From contig JADGBG010000007.1 in the NCBI GenBank assembly GCA_015231605.1, forward strand, positions 1 through 37,966: a DNA stretch of 37,966 bases, read 5' to 3'. The DNA is from Alphaproteobacteria bacterium (GTDB lineage: Bacteria; Pseudomonadota; Alphaproteobacteria; Rhodospirillales; Magnetovibrionaceae). Under the pieces are notes generated by a model that saw nothing but the letters and a program-made list of their open reading frames with translations, did no database searches and was not told the DNA's origin. Both the position numbers and the translations under genes were made by a program. Each line of letters begins with the position of its first letter. Position 1 is the first letter of the stretch. Of the stretch, positions 6,601 to 15,085 are shown one piece after another.

Positions 6601-9022
6601 GCCGGACGCCCGCGCGGCCCTTCCAGCGTTTCAACAGCAACGAGTTGGTCACCACCGACACGCTGCTCATGGCCATGGCCGCGCCGGCCACGGCGGGGCT
6701 CAGAACGCCGCCCGCCGCGAGCGGCAGCGCGATCAGGTTGTAGATAAAGGCCCAAAACAGGTTCTGGCGGATCTTCGCCACCGTGGCGCGCGACACGTCC
6801 AGGGCGTCGGCCACCAGTTCCGGCTGGCCGCGCATCAGGGTGATGCCCGCCGTCTGCATCGCCACGTCCGCGCCCGCGCCCATGGCGATGCCGATGTCCG
6901 CCTTGGCCAATGCCGGGGCGTCGTTGACGCCGTCGCCCACCATGGCGACCACATGGCCACGGCCTTGCAAGCGCTCGACCTCGGCCAGCTTCCCTTCGGG
7001 CAGGACTTCCGCCAACACGTCCTCCACCCCCAGGCGCTTGGCCAGGGCGTTCGCGGTGCGGGTATTGTCGCCCGTCAGAATGACGGTTTGCAGCTTCATC
7101 GCCTTGAGCCCGTCGATCGCCGCCCTGGCGGTGGGCTTTTCCACGTCGCCGATGGCGATGAAGCCCAGAAGCGTGCGATCCTTCGCCACCCATACGACGC
7201 TGGCCCCGGACGTTTCATGGATCTGCGCCGTGGCCTCGTAAGCGTCGGTGTTGATGTCGGCTTCGAGACGCATCATCAAACGATTGCCGATCATCACCCG
7301 CGCGCCGTCCACGACGCCGCGCACGCCCTTGCCGGTCAGGGCCTGGAACTCGGTCACGGGGGACGGGGCCAGGCCTTCCTCGGCGGCGCGCTTCAACACG
7401 GCCTTGGCCAGGATGTGTTCGCTGCCTTGTTGGACACTGGCGGCGAGCGCCAGGATCTCATGGCCGTCGGCGATGTCCTCGATGGCGTAGACGTCCACCA
7501 CCCGGGGACGCCCCTCGGTCAGGGTGCCGGTCTTGTCGAAGATCACGGTGTCGACGGCGCGGGCGCGCTCCAGGGCGGCCGCGTCCTTGATCAGGATGCC
7601 GTGGCGCGCCGCCACGCCGGTGCCGACCATGATCGCGGTCGGCGTGGCGAGCCCGAGCGCGCACGGACAGGCGATCACCAGCACGGTCACGGCGTTGATC
7701 AGTCCCACTTCCCATCCCGCGCCGGCCAGCCACCAGCCGCCCCAGGTCGCCAGCGCGATCAACACCACCACCGGCACGAACACGGCCGCGATGCGATCCA
7801 CCAGCCGCTGCACCGGGGCCTTGGAGGCCTGGGCGTCCCGGATCATGCGGATGATCCCGGCCAGCGTGCTGTCCTGGCCCGCGCGGGTGACGCGCACCTT
7901 GACGAAACCGCCGCCGTTGATGGCCCCGCCCGTCACCTCACCGTCCACGTCCTTGGAAACCGGCAGACTTTCGCCCGTCAGCAGGCTTTCATCCATCTGG
8001 GTCCGCCCCTCGACCACCACGCCGTCGGCGGCGGCGCGCTCGCCCGGGCGAATGGCGATCACGTCGCCTGACTTCAGGGCGCCGGCCGGAATTTCCACCT
8101 CGGAACCGTCCGCCGTCACCACGCGCGCGACGTCAGGGCGCAGTTTCATCAGCGCGCGGATCGCCCCGGTGGTGCCCCGCTTGGCCCGGCTTTCCAAAAA
8201 CCGGCCGAACAGGATCAGGGTGACCACCGTGGCCGCGGCCTCGAAATACAAATGGCCGCCGTCGAACATGACCACGCGCCATGCGCTCAAGCCCCAGGCC
8301 GACACCGTGCCCAGCACCACCAACAGGTCCATGTTTCCACTGCCGGCCAGCAAGGCCCGGAACGCCGGACCGTAGAACCGCGCCCCTGCGACGAATTGCA
8401 CCGCGCTGGCGAGCAGCAACTGCCCCACCGGCCCCGGCGTCCAGCCCAGGTCGATCCCCGTCATAGCGATGGCCATGTGCCGCCACAAGGGAATGGTGAA
8501 CGCCACGGCGAACAGCAGATTCACCAAGTCCGCGTTGAGCCGCGCGCGATCCTTTTCGTCCTCAAGCGCGCCGAATTCCTGGGTGTTGTCGAGAACAGTG
8601 GCCTTGAAGCCGGCCCGTTCCACCGCACGCACCAGATCGGCCGCCCCCGCGACGCCGGTCGTGACGCTGGCGGTCTCGCTGGCCAGGTTGACACGGGCGG
8701 CCGTGACGCCGGGAACCTTGGTCAGCGCCGTTTCCACCCGCGCCGAACACGACGCGCAGGTCATGCCGCCGATGGTCAGGGCGATGGTGCGTTGCGGAAC
8801 CGTGAAACCGGTCTTTTCGATGGCGGCCTTGATGGCGGCGGCGTCCAGCTTGGTCCCATCGAACGTAACGTCCGCCGTTTCCGCCGCCAGATTGACGACG
8901 GCGCCGTCCACGCCTTCGATCTTCGCCAATTGGCGTTCGATCCGGGCGGAACACGACGCGCAGGTCATGCCTTCGACCGGCAAGGTGATGCGCGTGAGGA
9001 TCGCTGCGGACGTCTGAACCAT
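6596..9022 (-). CDS. copA: Cu(+)-exporting P1B-type ATPase
   Basis: Inner-membrane copper pump of 808 aa that moves Cu(I) from cytosol to periplasm. Two N-terminal HMA domains each carry GMTCASC (18-24 and 86-92). Membrane helices follow from about 165; the transport site is CPC (452-454). The actuator has LTGES (348-352). The phosphorylation loop is DKTGT (496-500), followed by TGDN and GDGVNDAP (696-703). C-terminal YN and MSSVSVVTNS segments complete the Cu(I) site of CopA pumps. One oddity: the nucleotide-domain motif usually written SEHP reads SEHI (534-537). The last residues (GRAGVRR) extend past the usual LLLKRW end and lie in sequence shared with the hemerythrin remnant. ATG at 9022; a CueR-like promoter lies at 9102-9131, divergent from trpG. 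The CopZ-like gene nearby is the expected copper donor. Confidence 0.96.
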   Translation of the reverse strand: MVQTSAAILTRITLPVEGMTCASCSARIERQLAKIEGVDGAVVNLAAETADVTFDGTKLDAAAIKAAIEKTGFTVPQRTIALTIGGMTCASCSARVETALTKVPGVTAARVNLASETASVTTGVAGAADLVRAVERAGFKATVLDNTQEFGALEDEKDRARLNADLVNLLFAVAFTIPLWRHMAIAMTGIDLGWTPGPVGQLLLASAVQFVAGARFYGPAFRALLAGSGNMDLLVVLGTVSAWGLSAWRVVMFDGGHLYFEAAATVVTLILFGRFLESRAKRGTTGAIRALMKLRPDVARVVTADGSEVEIPAGALKSGDVIAIRPGERAAADGVVVEGRTQMDESLLTGESLPVSKDVDGEVTGGAINGGGFVKVRVTRAGQDSTLAGIIRMIRDAQASKAPVQRLVDRIAAVFVPVVVLIALATWGGWWLAGAGWEVGLINAVTVLVIACPCALGLATPTAIMVGTGVAARHGILIKDAAALERARAVDTVIFDKTGTLTEGRPRVVDVYAIEDIADGHEILALAASVQQGSEHILAKAVLKRAAEEGLAPSPVTEFQALTGKGVRGVVDGARVMIGNRLMMRLEADINTDAYEATAQIHETSGASVVWVAKDRTLLGFIAIGDVEKPTARAAIDGLKAMKLQTVILTGDNTRTANALAKRLGVEDVLAEVLPEGKLAEVERLQGRGHVVAMVGDGVNDAPALAKADIGIAMGAGADVAMQTAGITLMRGQPELVADALDVSRATVAKIRQNLFWAFIYNLIALPLAAGGVLSPAVAGAAMAMSSVSVVTNSLLLKRWKGRAGVRR

Positions 9023-9101
9023 GGGGTGCGTTTTCCTGGCAATGGGCGCGGCCCCTGTTTTGCTTGACGGGACGACGCCGGGGGGGGCATTCTTGGCCCG
9101 G

Positions 9102-9131
9102 ACTCTAGGTTCTTTCCCCTGGAAAATACAA
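9102..9131 (-). promoter_or_regulatory. MerR/CueR-like promoter and operator for copA
   Basis: On the minus strand TTGTAT (9131-9126) and TAGAGT (9107-9102) are 18 bp apart. The spacer contains a perfect dyad TTTCC-3-GGAAA next to the -35 box and then AACC. CueR-type promoters have an overlong spacer with a TTCC...GGAA dyad and often CCTAxxxT at the -10, which this resembles, although the half-sites are closer together than usual. The site is about 80 bases upstream of the copA ATG and on the opposite side from trpG. No merR/cueR gene lies in the window. Confidence 0.5.
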
Positions 9132-9173
9132 GCCTCATATGCTCATCACCTTGCCGTTTATCAAGGCCCAACC

Positions 9174-9761
9174 ATGTTCCTGCTCATCGACAACTACGAC
9201 AGCTTCACCTACAACCTGTTGCATTTCCTGGGCGAAATGGGCGCGGAGGTGAAGGTCGTTCGCAACGACGCCATCAGCGCCGAAGACGCCGTCTTCGGCG
9301 GCTACGAGGGCATCGTGCTGTCCCCCGGACCGTGCGATCCGGACCAAGCGGGGATTTGTCTCGACGTGGTGGGCAAGGCCCCCGACGACCTGCCCATCTT
9401 CGGCGTATGCCTGGGCCATCAGACCATCGGCCAGCATTTCGGCGGTCGCGTCGTGCGCAGCCCCGAGCCCATGCACGGCAAGGTATCCGAGATCACCCAC
9501 ACCGGCCGCGGCGTGTTCCGGGGCATTCCGTCCCCCATCACATGCACCCGCTATCATTCGCTGATGGTGGCGCGCGAAGGCCTGCCCGACTGCCTGGAAA
9601 TCACCGCCGAAAGCGCCGACGGCGTGATTCAGGGCCTGATGCACAAGACCCGGCCGGTTTTCGGCGTGCAGTTCCATCCCGAAAGCATCGCGTCCCAGCA
9701 CGGCCACGACATCATCAGGAACTTCATCGATATCGCCAGAAACAGAAAGATCGCCGCATGA
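9174..9761 (+). CDS. trpG: Anthranilate/aminodeoxychorismate synthase glutamine amidotransferase subunit
   Basis: Glutaminase subunit of 195 aa that feeds ammonia to TrpE (or PabB) for anthranilate synthesis from chorismate. The start at 9174 gives [20 protein letters not shown], the universal beginning of TrpG/PabA; a longer upstream reading covers the copA promoter and is unlikely. Class I amidotransferase triad: Cys in GVCLGHQ, and His and Glu in FGVQFHPES. The oxyanion loop is SPGPCDP. The stop overlaps the trpD start (ATGA), indicating coupling. No trpE lies upstream; copA occupies that side, so the synthase subunit must be encoded elsewhere. Like E. coli PabA, it may serve both tryptophan and folate synthesis. 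Confidence 0.96.
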   Translation: MFLLIDNYDSFTYNLLHFLGEMGAEVKVVRNDAISAEDAVFGGYEGIVLSPGPCDPDQAGICLDVVGKAPDDLPIFGVCLGHQTIGQHFGGRVVRSPEPMHGKVSEITHTGRGVFRGIPSPITCTRYHSLMVAREGLPDCLEITAESADGVIQGLMHKTRPVFGVQFHPESIASQHGHDIIRNFIDIARNRKIAA

Positions 9762-10819
9762 ACGACACGCCCACCGCCCTCAAACCCATCCTCAACCAAG
9801 TCGCCGACGGCAAGGCGCTGTCCCAGGCGGAGGCCGAAAACGCCTTCAACATCATCATGTCCGGCGACGCCACCACGGCGCAGATCGCGGGCTTTTTGAT
9901 GGCGTTGCGCGTGCGCGGCGAGACGGTGGACGAGATCACCGGCGCGGTGAAGACCATGCGCGACAAGATGACCCGCATCGAAGCGCCGCATGACGCCATC
10001 GACATCGTCGGCACGGGCGGCGACGCGTCGGGCACGTACAACATTTCCACCGGCGCCGCCATCGTCACGGCGGCCTGCGGCGTGCCGGTCGCCAAACACG
10101 GCAACCGCGCGCTTTCCAGCAAGTCGGGCACGGCGGACGTGCTGGGCGCGCTGGGCGTCAAGCTGGACTGCGACATGGAACTGGTGAAGCGCGCCATCTG
10201 GGAAGCCAAGATCGGCTTCCTGCTGGCGCCCCGCCATCATGCCGCCATGCGCTTCGTCATGCCCGCGCGCATCGAAATGGGCGTGCGCACCATTTTCAAC
10301 CTGTTGGGACCGCTGTCCAACCCCGCGGGCGTCAAGCGCCAGCTGACCGGCGCGTTCTCGCGCGCGTGGATCGAACCGATGGCCAGGACGCTGGGCAACC
10401 TGGGCACGGACATGGCGTGGGTGGTGCACGGCTCCGACGGGCTCGACGAAATCACCACCACCGGCCCCACCTACGTGGCGCAGATCAAGGACGGCCAGCT
10501 CACCACCTTCGACATCACGCCCGAGGACGCGGGCCTGCCGTTCGCCAAGCCAGAAGACCTGAAGGGCGGCACGCCGGAACACAACGCCGACGCCATGCGC
10601 GCCATGCTGACGGGCGCGCCGGGCGCGTTCCGCGATTGCGTGGTGTTGAACAGCGCCGCCGCGCTGCTGGTGGCGGGCAAGGTCGGCGACCTCAAGGAAG
10701 GCGCGGCCACGGCCAAGGCCGCCATCGACGGCGGACACGCGCTCGATACCCTGGAACAGTTGATCAACATCACCAATTTCGACGGCGACGCCGTGCTGAC
10801 CGACGAAGTGGGCGGCTGA
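9758..10819 (+). CDS. trpD: Anthranilate phosphoribosyltransferase
   Basis: 353 aa enzyme joining anthranilate to PRPP, the second step of tryptophan synthesis. The diphosphate-binding loop [17 protein letters not shown] (about residue 85) and the [21 protein letters not shown] segment (about 112-132) are intact, as is the anthranilate-site Arg region in [17 protein letters not shown]. Length is normal for the family. It starts within the stop of trpG (ATGA) and ends within the start of trpC (TGATG), so trpG-trpD-trpC form a tight coupled unit. Confidence 0.97.
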   Translation: MNDTPTALKPILNQVADGKALSQAEAENAFNIIMSGDATTAQIAGFLMALRVRGETVDEITGAVKTMRDKMTRIEAPHDAIDIVGTGGDASGTYNISTGAAIVTAACGVPVAKHGNRALSSKSGTADVLGALGVKLDCDMELVKRAIWEAKIGFLLAPRHHAAMRFVMPARIEMGVRTIFNLLGPLSNPAGVKRQLTGAFSRAWIEPMARTLGNLGTDMAWVVHGSDGLDEITTTGPTYVAQIKDGQLTTFDITPEDAGLPFAKPEDLKGGTPEHNADAMRAMLTGAPGAFRDCVVLNSAAALLVAGKVGDLKEGAATAKAAIDGGHALDTLEQLINITNFDGDAVLTDEVGG

Positions 10820-11616
10820 TGGACATCCTCGACGAAATCAACGCCTACAAACGCAGCGTGATCTCGGCCGCCAAGGCCAAAAAGTCGCTGGCCGACGTCG
10901 AAAACCTTGCGCTCCAGGCCCCGGGAACGCGGGGCTTCATCAAATCCCTGAAAAAGGCCGTCTCCGAGGGCCGCTATGGCCTCATCGCGGAAATCAAGAA
11001 AGCCTCGCCGTCCAAGGGGCTGATCCGGGCCGATTTCAATCCGCCCGCCCTCGCCCGCGCCTATCAGAAAGGCGGGGCGTCGTGCCTGTCGGTACTGACC
11101 GACGAAAAATATTTCCAGGGCGCGGACGCATATCTGGTGGCGGCGCGGAACGCGGTCTCCCTGCCCGTTCTGCGCAAGGATTTCATGCTGGATCCCTACC
11201 AGGTGATCGAGGCGCGCGCGCTGGGCGCGGACTGCATCTTGCTGATCATGGCGTCGCTTTCCGACGATCAGGCGGCGGAACTGGAAGCCACCGCCCGCGA
11301 ATTCGACATGGACGTTCTGGTGGAGGTCCACGACGCCCCGGAAATGACCCGCGCGCTGAAGCTCAAGACCGAGCTCATCGGCGTCAACAACCGCAACCTC
11401 AAAACCATGAAGACCGACATCGCCACCACCGAGGCGCTGGCCGGAATGGTCGACGCCGGACGCATGCTGGTGTCGGAAAGCGGGCTGAATTCCGCCGCCG
11501 ACCTGGCGCGCATGGCCAAGGCCGGGGCGCAATGCTTCCTGATCGGCGAAAGCCTGATGCGCCAAGACGACGTCGAGGCCGCCACCCGCGCGATCCTGGA
11601 AAAGCCCCATGACTGA
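10819..11616 (+). CDS. trpC: Indole-3-glycerol phosphate synthase
   Basis: 265 aa (beta/alpha)8-barrel enzyme closing the indole ring from CdRP. Seen motifs: [14 protein letters not shown] with the catalytic Lys, [28 protein letters not shown] with the catalytic Glu, [13 protein letters not shown] and VSESGLN near the phosphate site. The ATG overlaps the trpD stop (TGATG) and the 3' end overlaps the moaC start by 8 bases. It is monofunctional, with no fused TrpF domain, as usual in alphaproteobacteria. Confidence 0.97.
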   Translation: MDILDEINAYKRSVISAAKAKKSLADVENLALQAPGTRGFIKSLKKAVSEGRYGLIAEIKKASPSKGLIRADFNPPALARAYQKGGASCLSVLTDEKYFQGADAYLVAARNAVSLPVLRKDFMLDPYQVIEARALGADCILLIMASLSDDQAAELEATAREFDMDVLVEVHDAPEMTRALKLKTELIGVNNRNLKTMKTDIATTEALAGMVDAGRMLVSESGLNSAADLARMAKAGAQCFLIGESLMRQDDVEAATRAILEKPHD

Positions 11617-12085
11617 CTTCACCCACATCGACGCCGACGGCAACGCCCGCATGGTCGACGTCGGCGCCAAGGCCGAGACGGAACGCACCGCCACGGCCAA
11701 GGGTTCCGTCCTGATGGCCCCGGAAACGCTGACCAAGATCCAAGAGCGCGGTTTCAAGAAAGGCGACGTGCTGTCGGTGGCGCAGCTGGCGGGCATCATG
11801 GGGGCCAAACGCACGCCGGACCTCATTCCGCTGTGCCATCCCTTGATGCTGACCAGCGTGAAGGTGGAGTTGTCTTGTGATCCGGCGCGCAACGCCGTGG
11901 ACATCGAGGCCACCTGCAAGCTCGCCGGCAAGACCGGGGTGGAGATGGAGGCGCTCACCGCCGTGTCCGTCGCCGCGCTCACCGTCTATGACATGTGCAA
12001 GGCGGTGGACAAGGCCATGCGCATCACCGACGTGCGCCTCACCCACAAGGCCGGCGGCAAGTCCGGCGAATTCAAGGCAGACTAG
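11609..12085 (+). CDS. moaC: Cyclic pyranopterin monophosphate synthase
   Basis: 158 aa enzyme of molybdenum cofactor synthesis; with MoaA it converts GTP to cyclic pyranopterin monophosphate. Conserved elements: [11 protein letters not shown], the substrate site [14 protein letters not shown], and [25 protein letters not shown], which holds the catalytic Asp, followed by a Lys. Length is normal. The start lies inside the end of trpC (8-base overlap) and moeA follows 9 bases after the stop, so molybdenum-cofactor genes appear to be read from the tryptophan operon, a common alphaproteobacterial arrangement. Confidence 0.97.
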   Translation: MTDFTHIDADGNARMVDVGAKAETERTATAKGSVLMAPETLTKIQERGFKKGDVLSVAQLAGIMGAKRTPDLIPLCHPLMLTSVKVELSCDPARNAVDIEATCKLAGKTGVEMEALTAVSVAALTVYDMCKAVDKAMRITDVRLTHKAGGKSGEFKAD

Positions 12086-12094
12086 GAAGTCCCC

Positions 12095-13309
12095 ATGATC
12101 CCCTTTGCCGAAGCGCTCGACACCGTTTTGTCCGGAATGAAGACCGTGTGTTCGGAACAGGTGGCGTTGCCCGACGCCTTGGGCCGGGTGTTGGCGCGCG
12201 ACGTCTTGGCGCGCATCACCCAGCCGTGGGCGGACGTGTCGTCGATGGACGGCTATGCGCTCAAGGCCGGGGACATCGCGGAGTGCCCGGTCACGCTGGA
12301 AGTGGTGGGCGAAAGCGCCGCGGGCGGGTGTTATGACGGCGAGCTGACGACCGGTCAGGCGGTGCGCATCTTCACCGGCGCGCCCGTGCCCAAGGGCGCG
12401 GACTGCGTGGTGATGCAGGAAAACACGTTGCGCGGCGACTTGACCGTGGAAATCCAGAAATCCGCGCCCGAAGGCAATTTCATCCGCCGCGCGGGTCAGG
12501 ACTTCAAAAACGGCGAAGGTCTTCTCAAGGCCGGGCGCATCCTGACGGCGCGCGACCTGGGGCTGGCGGCGGCGGCCAACGTGCCGTGGCTGATGGTGCG
12601 CCGGAAACCCCGCGTCGCGGTGATCGCCACCGGCGACGAGGTCGTGATGCCCGGCGACGGGCTGGGCGCAAACCAGATCCTGTCGTCCAATTCGGTGATG
12701 CTGGTGGCGTTCCTCAAGGCCGCCGGGGCCGAGCCGATGGATTTGGGCATCGCGCGCGACGACCACATTTCCCTCAAACGGATCATGGATTCCGCGCCCC
12801 AGGCCGACCTGGTGGTCACCATCGGCGGGGCCAGCGTGGGCGATTACGACCTGGTGAACCAGGTGCTGAACGAACAAGGCGTGGACCTGGGCTTCTACAA
12901 GGTCGCCATGCGCCCCGGAAAGCCGTTGATTTTCGGCACGCTGAACGGCACGCCGGTATTGGGCCTGCCCGGCAACCCGGTGTCCGCGGGGGTGACCGGT
13001 GCGCTGTTCATCCGCCCCGCCATCGACGCCATGCTGGGCCTGCCCCGCGACGAGGGCCCGCTGATGACCGCCATTCTGGGCGTCGGGCTCAAGGAAAACG
13101 ACGAACGCCAGGACTACCTGCGCGCGACGCTGACCACCGACGAGGACGGCAACCGCGTCGCCATGCCGTTTCCCAAGCAGGACAGCGCGCTCCTCGCCCG
13201 CTTCGCCGAGGCCGACTGTCTGGTGATCCGCCCGCCCCACGCCCCCGCCGCCATGTTCGGGGATAAGGTGCAGATCATCCTCCTGCGTCAGGGGCGAATG
13301 TCTCTTTAG
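12095..13309 (+). CDS. moeA: Molybdopterin molybdenumtransferase
   Basis: 404 aa enzyme that inserts molybdate into adenylylated molybdopterin. Motifs: SSMDGYAL in domain I, TGAPVPKGADCVVMQE, ATGDEVVMPGDGL, TIGGASVGDYDLV in the MPT-binding domain and GLPGNPVSAGV near the active site. The four-domain length is normal. The ATG at 12095 has AGGAAG six bases upstream. Last gene of the trpGDC-moaC-moeA run; a 9-bp stem-loop lies seven bases past its stop and a strong terminator about 140 bases later. Confidence 0.97.
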   Translation: MIPFAEALDTVLSGMKTVCSEQVALPDALGRVLARDVLARITQPWADVSSMDGYALKAGDIAECPVTLEVVGESAAGGCYDGELTTGQAVRIFTGAPVPKGADCVVMQENTLRGDLTVEIQKSAPEGNFIRRAGQDFKNGEGLLKAGRILTARDLGLAAAANVPWLMVRRKPRVAVIATGDEVVMPGDGLGANQILSSNSVMLVAFLKAAGAEPMDLGIARDDHISLKRIMDSAPQADLVVTIGGASVGDYDLVNQVLNEQGVDLGFYKVAMRPGKPLIFGTLNGTPVLGLPGNPVSAGVTGALFIRPAIDAMLGLPRDEGPLMTAILGVGLKENDERQDYLRATLTTDEDGNRVAMPFPKQDSALLARFAEADCLVIRPPHAPAAMFGDKVQIILLRQGRMSL

Positions 13310-13315
13310 AGTATC

Positions 13316-13337
13316 CGTGCGTCAAATATGACGCACG
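13316..13337. repeat. Perfect 9-bp inverted repeat just after moeA
   Basis: CGTGCGTCA, loop AATA, TGACGCACG starts seven bases after the moeA stop. The stem is perfect but no T-run follows on the plus strand (ATGCCCTAAAG), so it is more likely a transcript-end stabilising hairpin or a protein-binding palindrome than an intrinsic terminator. Confidence 0.5.
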
Positions 13338-13359
13338 ATGCCCTAAAGAATTTTGTTTG

Positions 13360-13423
13360 CCCTCGCCGGGCGCCGCCTCCGGCGGCTTGGCCGCTCGCTC
13401 AATGCTCACTGTAGCGGCGCGCC
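13360..13423. repeat. GC-rich palindromic (REP-like) intergenic element
   Basis: Two nested stems are packed into about 60 bases: GCCGCC-TCC-GGCGGC (13372-13386), then GCCGCT (13390-13395) pairing with AGCGGC (13413-13418), ending in the palindrome GGCGCGCC (13416-13423). No reading frame crosses it convincingly. The composition and twin hairpins resemble dispersed intergenic repeats, but copy number cannot be judged from one window. Confidence 0.35.
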
Positions 13424-13449
13424 TCTTCACCCCCGTTTTCCATCCTTAA

Positions 13450-13483
13450 ACCGCCCTGCTTTTTTGATTAGGGCGGTGTTTTT
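13450..13483 (+). terminator. Intrinsic terminator of the trp-moa-moe operon
   Basis: ACCGCCCT, a 12-base loop and AGGGCGGT form a perfect 8-bp stem followed directly by GTTTTTC. This is a textbook rho-independent terminator in plus-strand orientation. It lies about 140 bases past moeA, the only upstream plus-strand gene it could serve. Confidence 0.85.
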
Positions 13484-13659
13484 CAGGAATTGATCGAAAT
13501 CCGCCGCATGTTCCGCGCAGAAAAATTCACCCGTACCCGTTGAAATTCCTCATATTAAACGAGAACCCGCGCGAACGGGGCGGCCTCGAAGATTTCTTCA
13601 AATGTCGGAAAACCCTGCTTTTCATCAAATTTTCGGATATTTCGTCTATAATTTTGCTC

Positions 13660-13688
13660 AAAAATGCCAGTTTTCTAAAAAACGGCAT
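13660..13688 (-). terminator. Intrinsic terminator of the lipoprotein gene
   Basis: Read on the minus strand: ATGCC GTTTT, loop TTAG, AAAAC T GGCAT, then TTTT. The stem has ten pairs with one bulged T. It lies 30 bases beyond the stop of the lipoprotein gene (13719). The surrounding stretch 13484-13718 is clearly richer in A+T than the rest of the window and holds no other gene that I can support. Confidence 0.65.
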
Positions 13689-13718
13689 ACGAACGGCAAC
13701 CACTCAAAAAAATAGGCG

Positions 13719-14129
13719 TTATTGTTTGATCTCAATTTTCGGCACGGTCTCGATCATCGAGGTATTCAGAAGCAGCAGTTCGTTTTGCGATAGGTTCCGG
13801 CCCTTGTAGAAGATGATCTTCGCCTTGACCCGGCGTTCGGCGTCCTTGCGCGCCGCCGGTGGAAAGTCGTAGGTGCATTTGAGGTATCCGACCTCGAATT
13901 CCTCGTATTTGGGCGGGTATTCGAATCGGACCTGCGCCACGCGTTCGTCCTTCACGACCCAGTCCTTGGCCTGGATGATGGTGATCTCCCCGATGTCCTT
14001 GGTGAGATGCGCGGCCGCCGCCATGCAGTGGCGAACCTCAAGATCCTCGGCGTTCTTGGACGTTTCACCACCGCACGAACCCAGGAAAAACAAGGCCATG
14101 ACGACCGGTATGACCATGTGCGTTTTCAT
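13719..14129 (-). CDS. Putative small lipoprotein, unknown function
   Basis: 136 aa from the ATG at 14129. MKTHMVIPVVMALFFLGSCG is a lipoprotein signal peptide with lipobox LGSC; the mature protein would start at that Cys and be anchored in an envelope membrane. Asp or Ser retention signals cannot be judged because GGE follows the Cys. The rest is a compact alpha/beta-looking domain with two more cysteines (HCMAAAAHL and LKCTYDF) that could form a disulphide. I do not recognise the family. A longer in-frame reading up to 14483 is antisense to lexA and is not credible. The gene is divergent from lexA across about 190 bases, so the SOS box there might influence it. It has its own terminator. 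Confidence 0.65.
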   Translation of the reverse strand: MKTHMVIPVVMALFFLGSCGGETSKNAEDLEVRHCMAAAAHLTKDIGEITIIQAKDWVVKDERVAQVRFEYPPKYEEFEVGYLKCTYDFPPAARKDAERRVKAKIIFYKGRNLSQNELLLLNTSMIETVPKIEIKQ

Positions 14130-14192
14130 CCTTCCATTATGCCCCTCCCCTTGGTCCGTTCCAAGTCTTGAGCTTGTCTTCGTTCGGAACGC

Positions 14193-14221
14193 TTGACAGA
14201 CGCGCGGAACCAAAATAGAAC
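14193..14221 (+). promoter_or_regulatory. lexA promoter with LexA (SOS) box over the -10
   Basis: TTGACA (14193-14198), 17 bp, then TAGAAC (14216-14221) form a good sigma-70 promoter. GAAC-CAAAATA-GAAC (14207-14221) is an exact match to the alphaproteobacterial LexA site GAAC-N7-GAAC (reverse of GTTC-N7-GTTC) and covers the -10 box, as expected for autorepression. A one-mismatch second site, GTTT-N7-GTTC, lies at 14233-14247 near the predicted start of transcription. Confidence 0.8.
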
Positions 14222-14322
14222 ATCCATATGGTGTTTTTGTTTTGTTCCACGCACGACATCTGGAATGAAACGACCGCCAAAGAAAATGACGACGGCCAGT
14301 GAGGATGCGACGAGGTGACGCC

Positions 14323-15039
14323 ATGTTGACCAAGAAACAATACGATCTTCTGCTTTTGATCGACAAACGTATTCGCGACACCGGCGTCCCTCCATCGTTC
14401 GAGGAAATGAAGGAAGCCGTCGGCCTGAAATCCAAGTCCGGCATCCACCGCCTGATCAGCGGGTTGGAGGAACGCGGCTTCATCCGCCGCCTGCCTCACC
14501 GCGCCCGCGCGCTGGAAGTCCTCAAGATGCCGGAAAACATCGAACGCGTTCGCACACAGGCCGCGCCGCCCGCTCCTCCCCCGAGCCAGGCCCCGGCCAA
14601 CGTCATCCGCGGATCGTTCGGATCCAAGCCGACCCACGCGGTCAGCACTCCGGACCACGCGGTGGAACTGCCGATGCTGGGCCGCATCGCCGCCGGCACC
14701 CCGATCGAGGCGATCTCCGATCCGTCGTCCTACATCGACGTGCCGCTGGGCCTGCTCGGCACGGGCGAGCACTATTGCCTGGAAATCGACGGGGATTCCA
14801 TGATCGACGCGGGGATTTTGGACGGCGACACGGTGATCATCCAGAAGACCGACCGCGCGGACAACGGCGCCATCGTCGTGGCCTTGGTGGACAACGAGGA
14901 AGCGACGCTCAAATACCTGCACAAAAAGGGCGACAAGGTGGCCCTGGAACCCGCCAACAAGGCCTACGAAACCCGCATCTTCGGCCCCGACCGGGTGCGG
15001 GTGCAGGGACGGCTCGTGGGCCTGCTGCGCAAATACTGA
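14323..15039 (+). CDS. lexA: SOS response repressor / autoprotease
   Basis: 238 aa repressor of DNA-damage genes. Winged helix-turn-helix (1-65) with [20 protein letters not shown] as recognition region; a Pro/Ala-rich linker (about 80-105); peptidase S24 domain with cleavage site Ala-Gly in GRIAAGTP, nucleophile Ser in GDSMIDAG and base Lys in ATLKYL. RecA filaments trigger self-cleavage. Start chosen at 14323 ([14 protein letters not shown]), the usual alphaproteobacterial beginning; an upstream ATG eight codons earlier has no support. An exact SOS box sits in the promoter. Confidence 0.97.
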   Translation: MLTKKQYDLLLLIDKRIRDTGVPPSFEEMKEAVGLKSKSGIHRLISGLEERGFIRRLPHRARALEVLKMPENIERVRTQAAPPAPPPSQAPANVIRGSFGSKPTHAVSTPDHAVELPMLGRIAAGTPIEAISDPSSYIDVPLGLLGTGEHYCLEIDGDSMIDAGILDGDTVIIQKTDRADNGAIVVALVDNEEATLKYLHKKGDKVALEPANKAYETRIFGPDRVRVQGRLVGLLRKY

Positions 15040-15085
15040 GTCCTGCGGGGCGGAGGGCCGTAGACGGGCTTTTCTGCTTTGTTCT

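Noticed and set aside
9064-9093. TTGACG with a weak CATTCT box as a trpG promoter
   Set aside because: The -10 match is poor (3/6) with an 18-bp spacer in a G-run; not strong enough to annotate.
11399-13240. 613-codon open frame on the minus strand opposite trpC, moaC and moeA
   Set aside because: Its composition is that of a mirror frame, and all three opposite genes are well supported.
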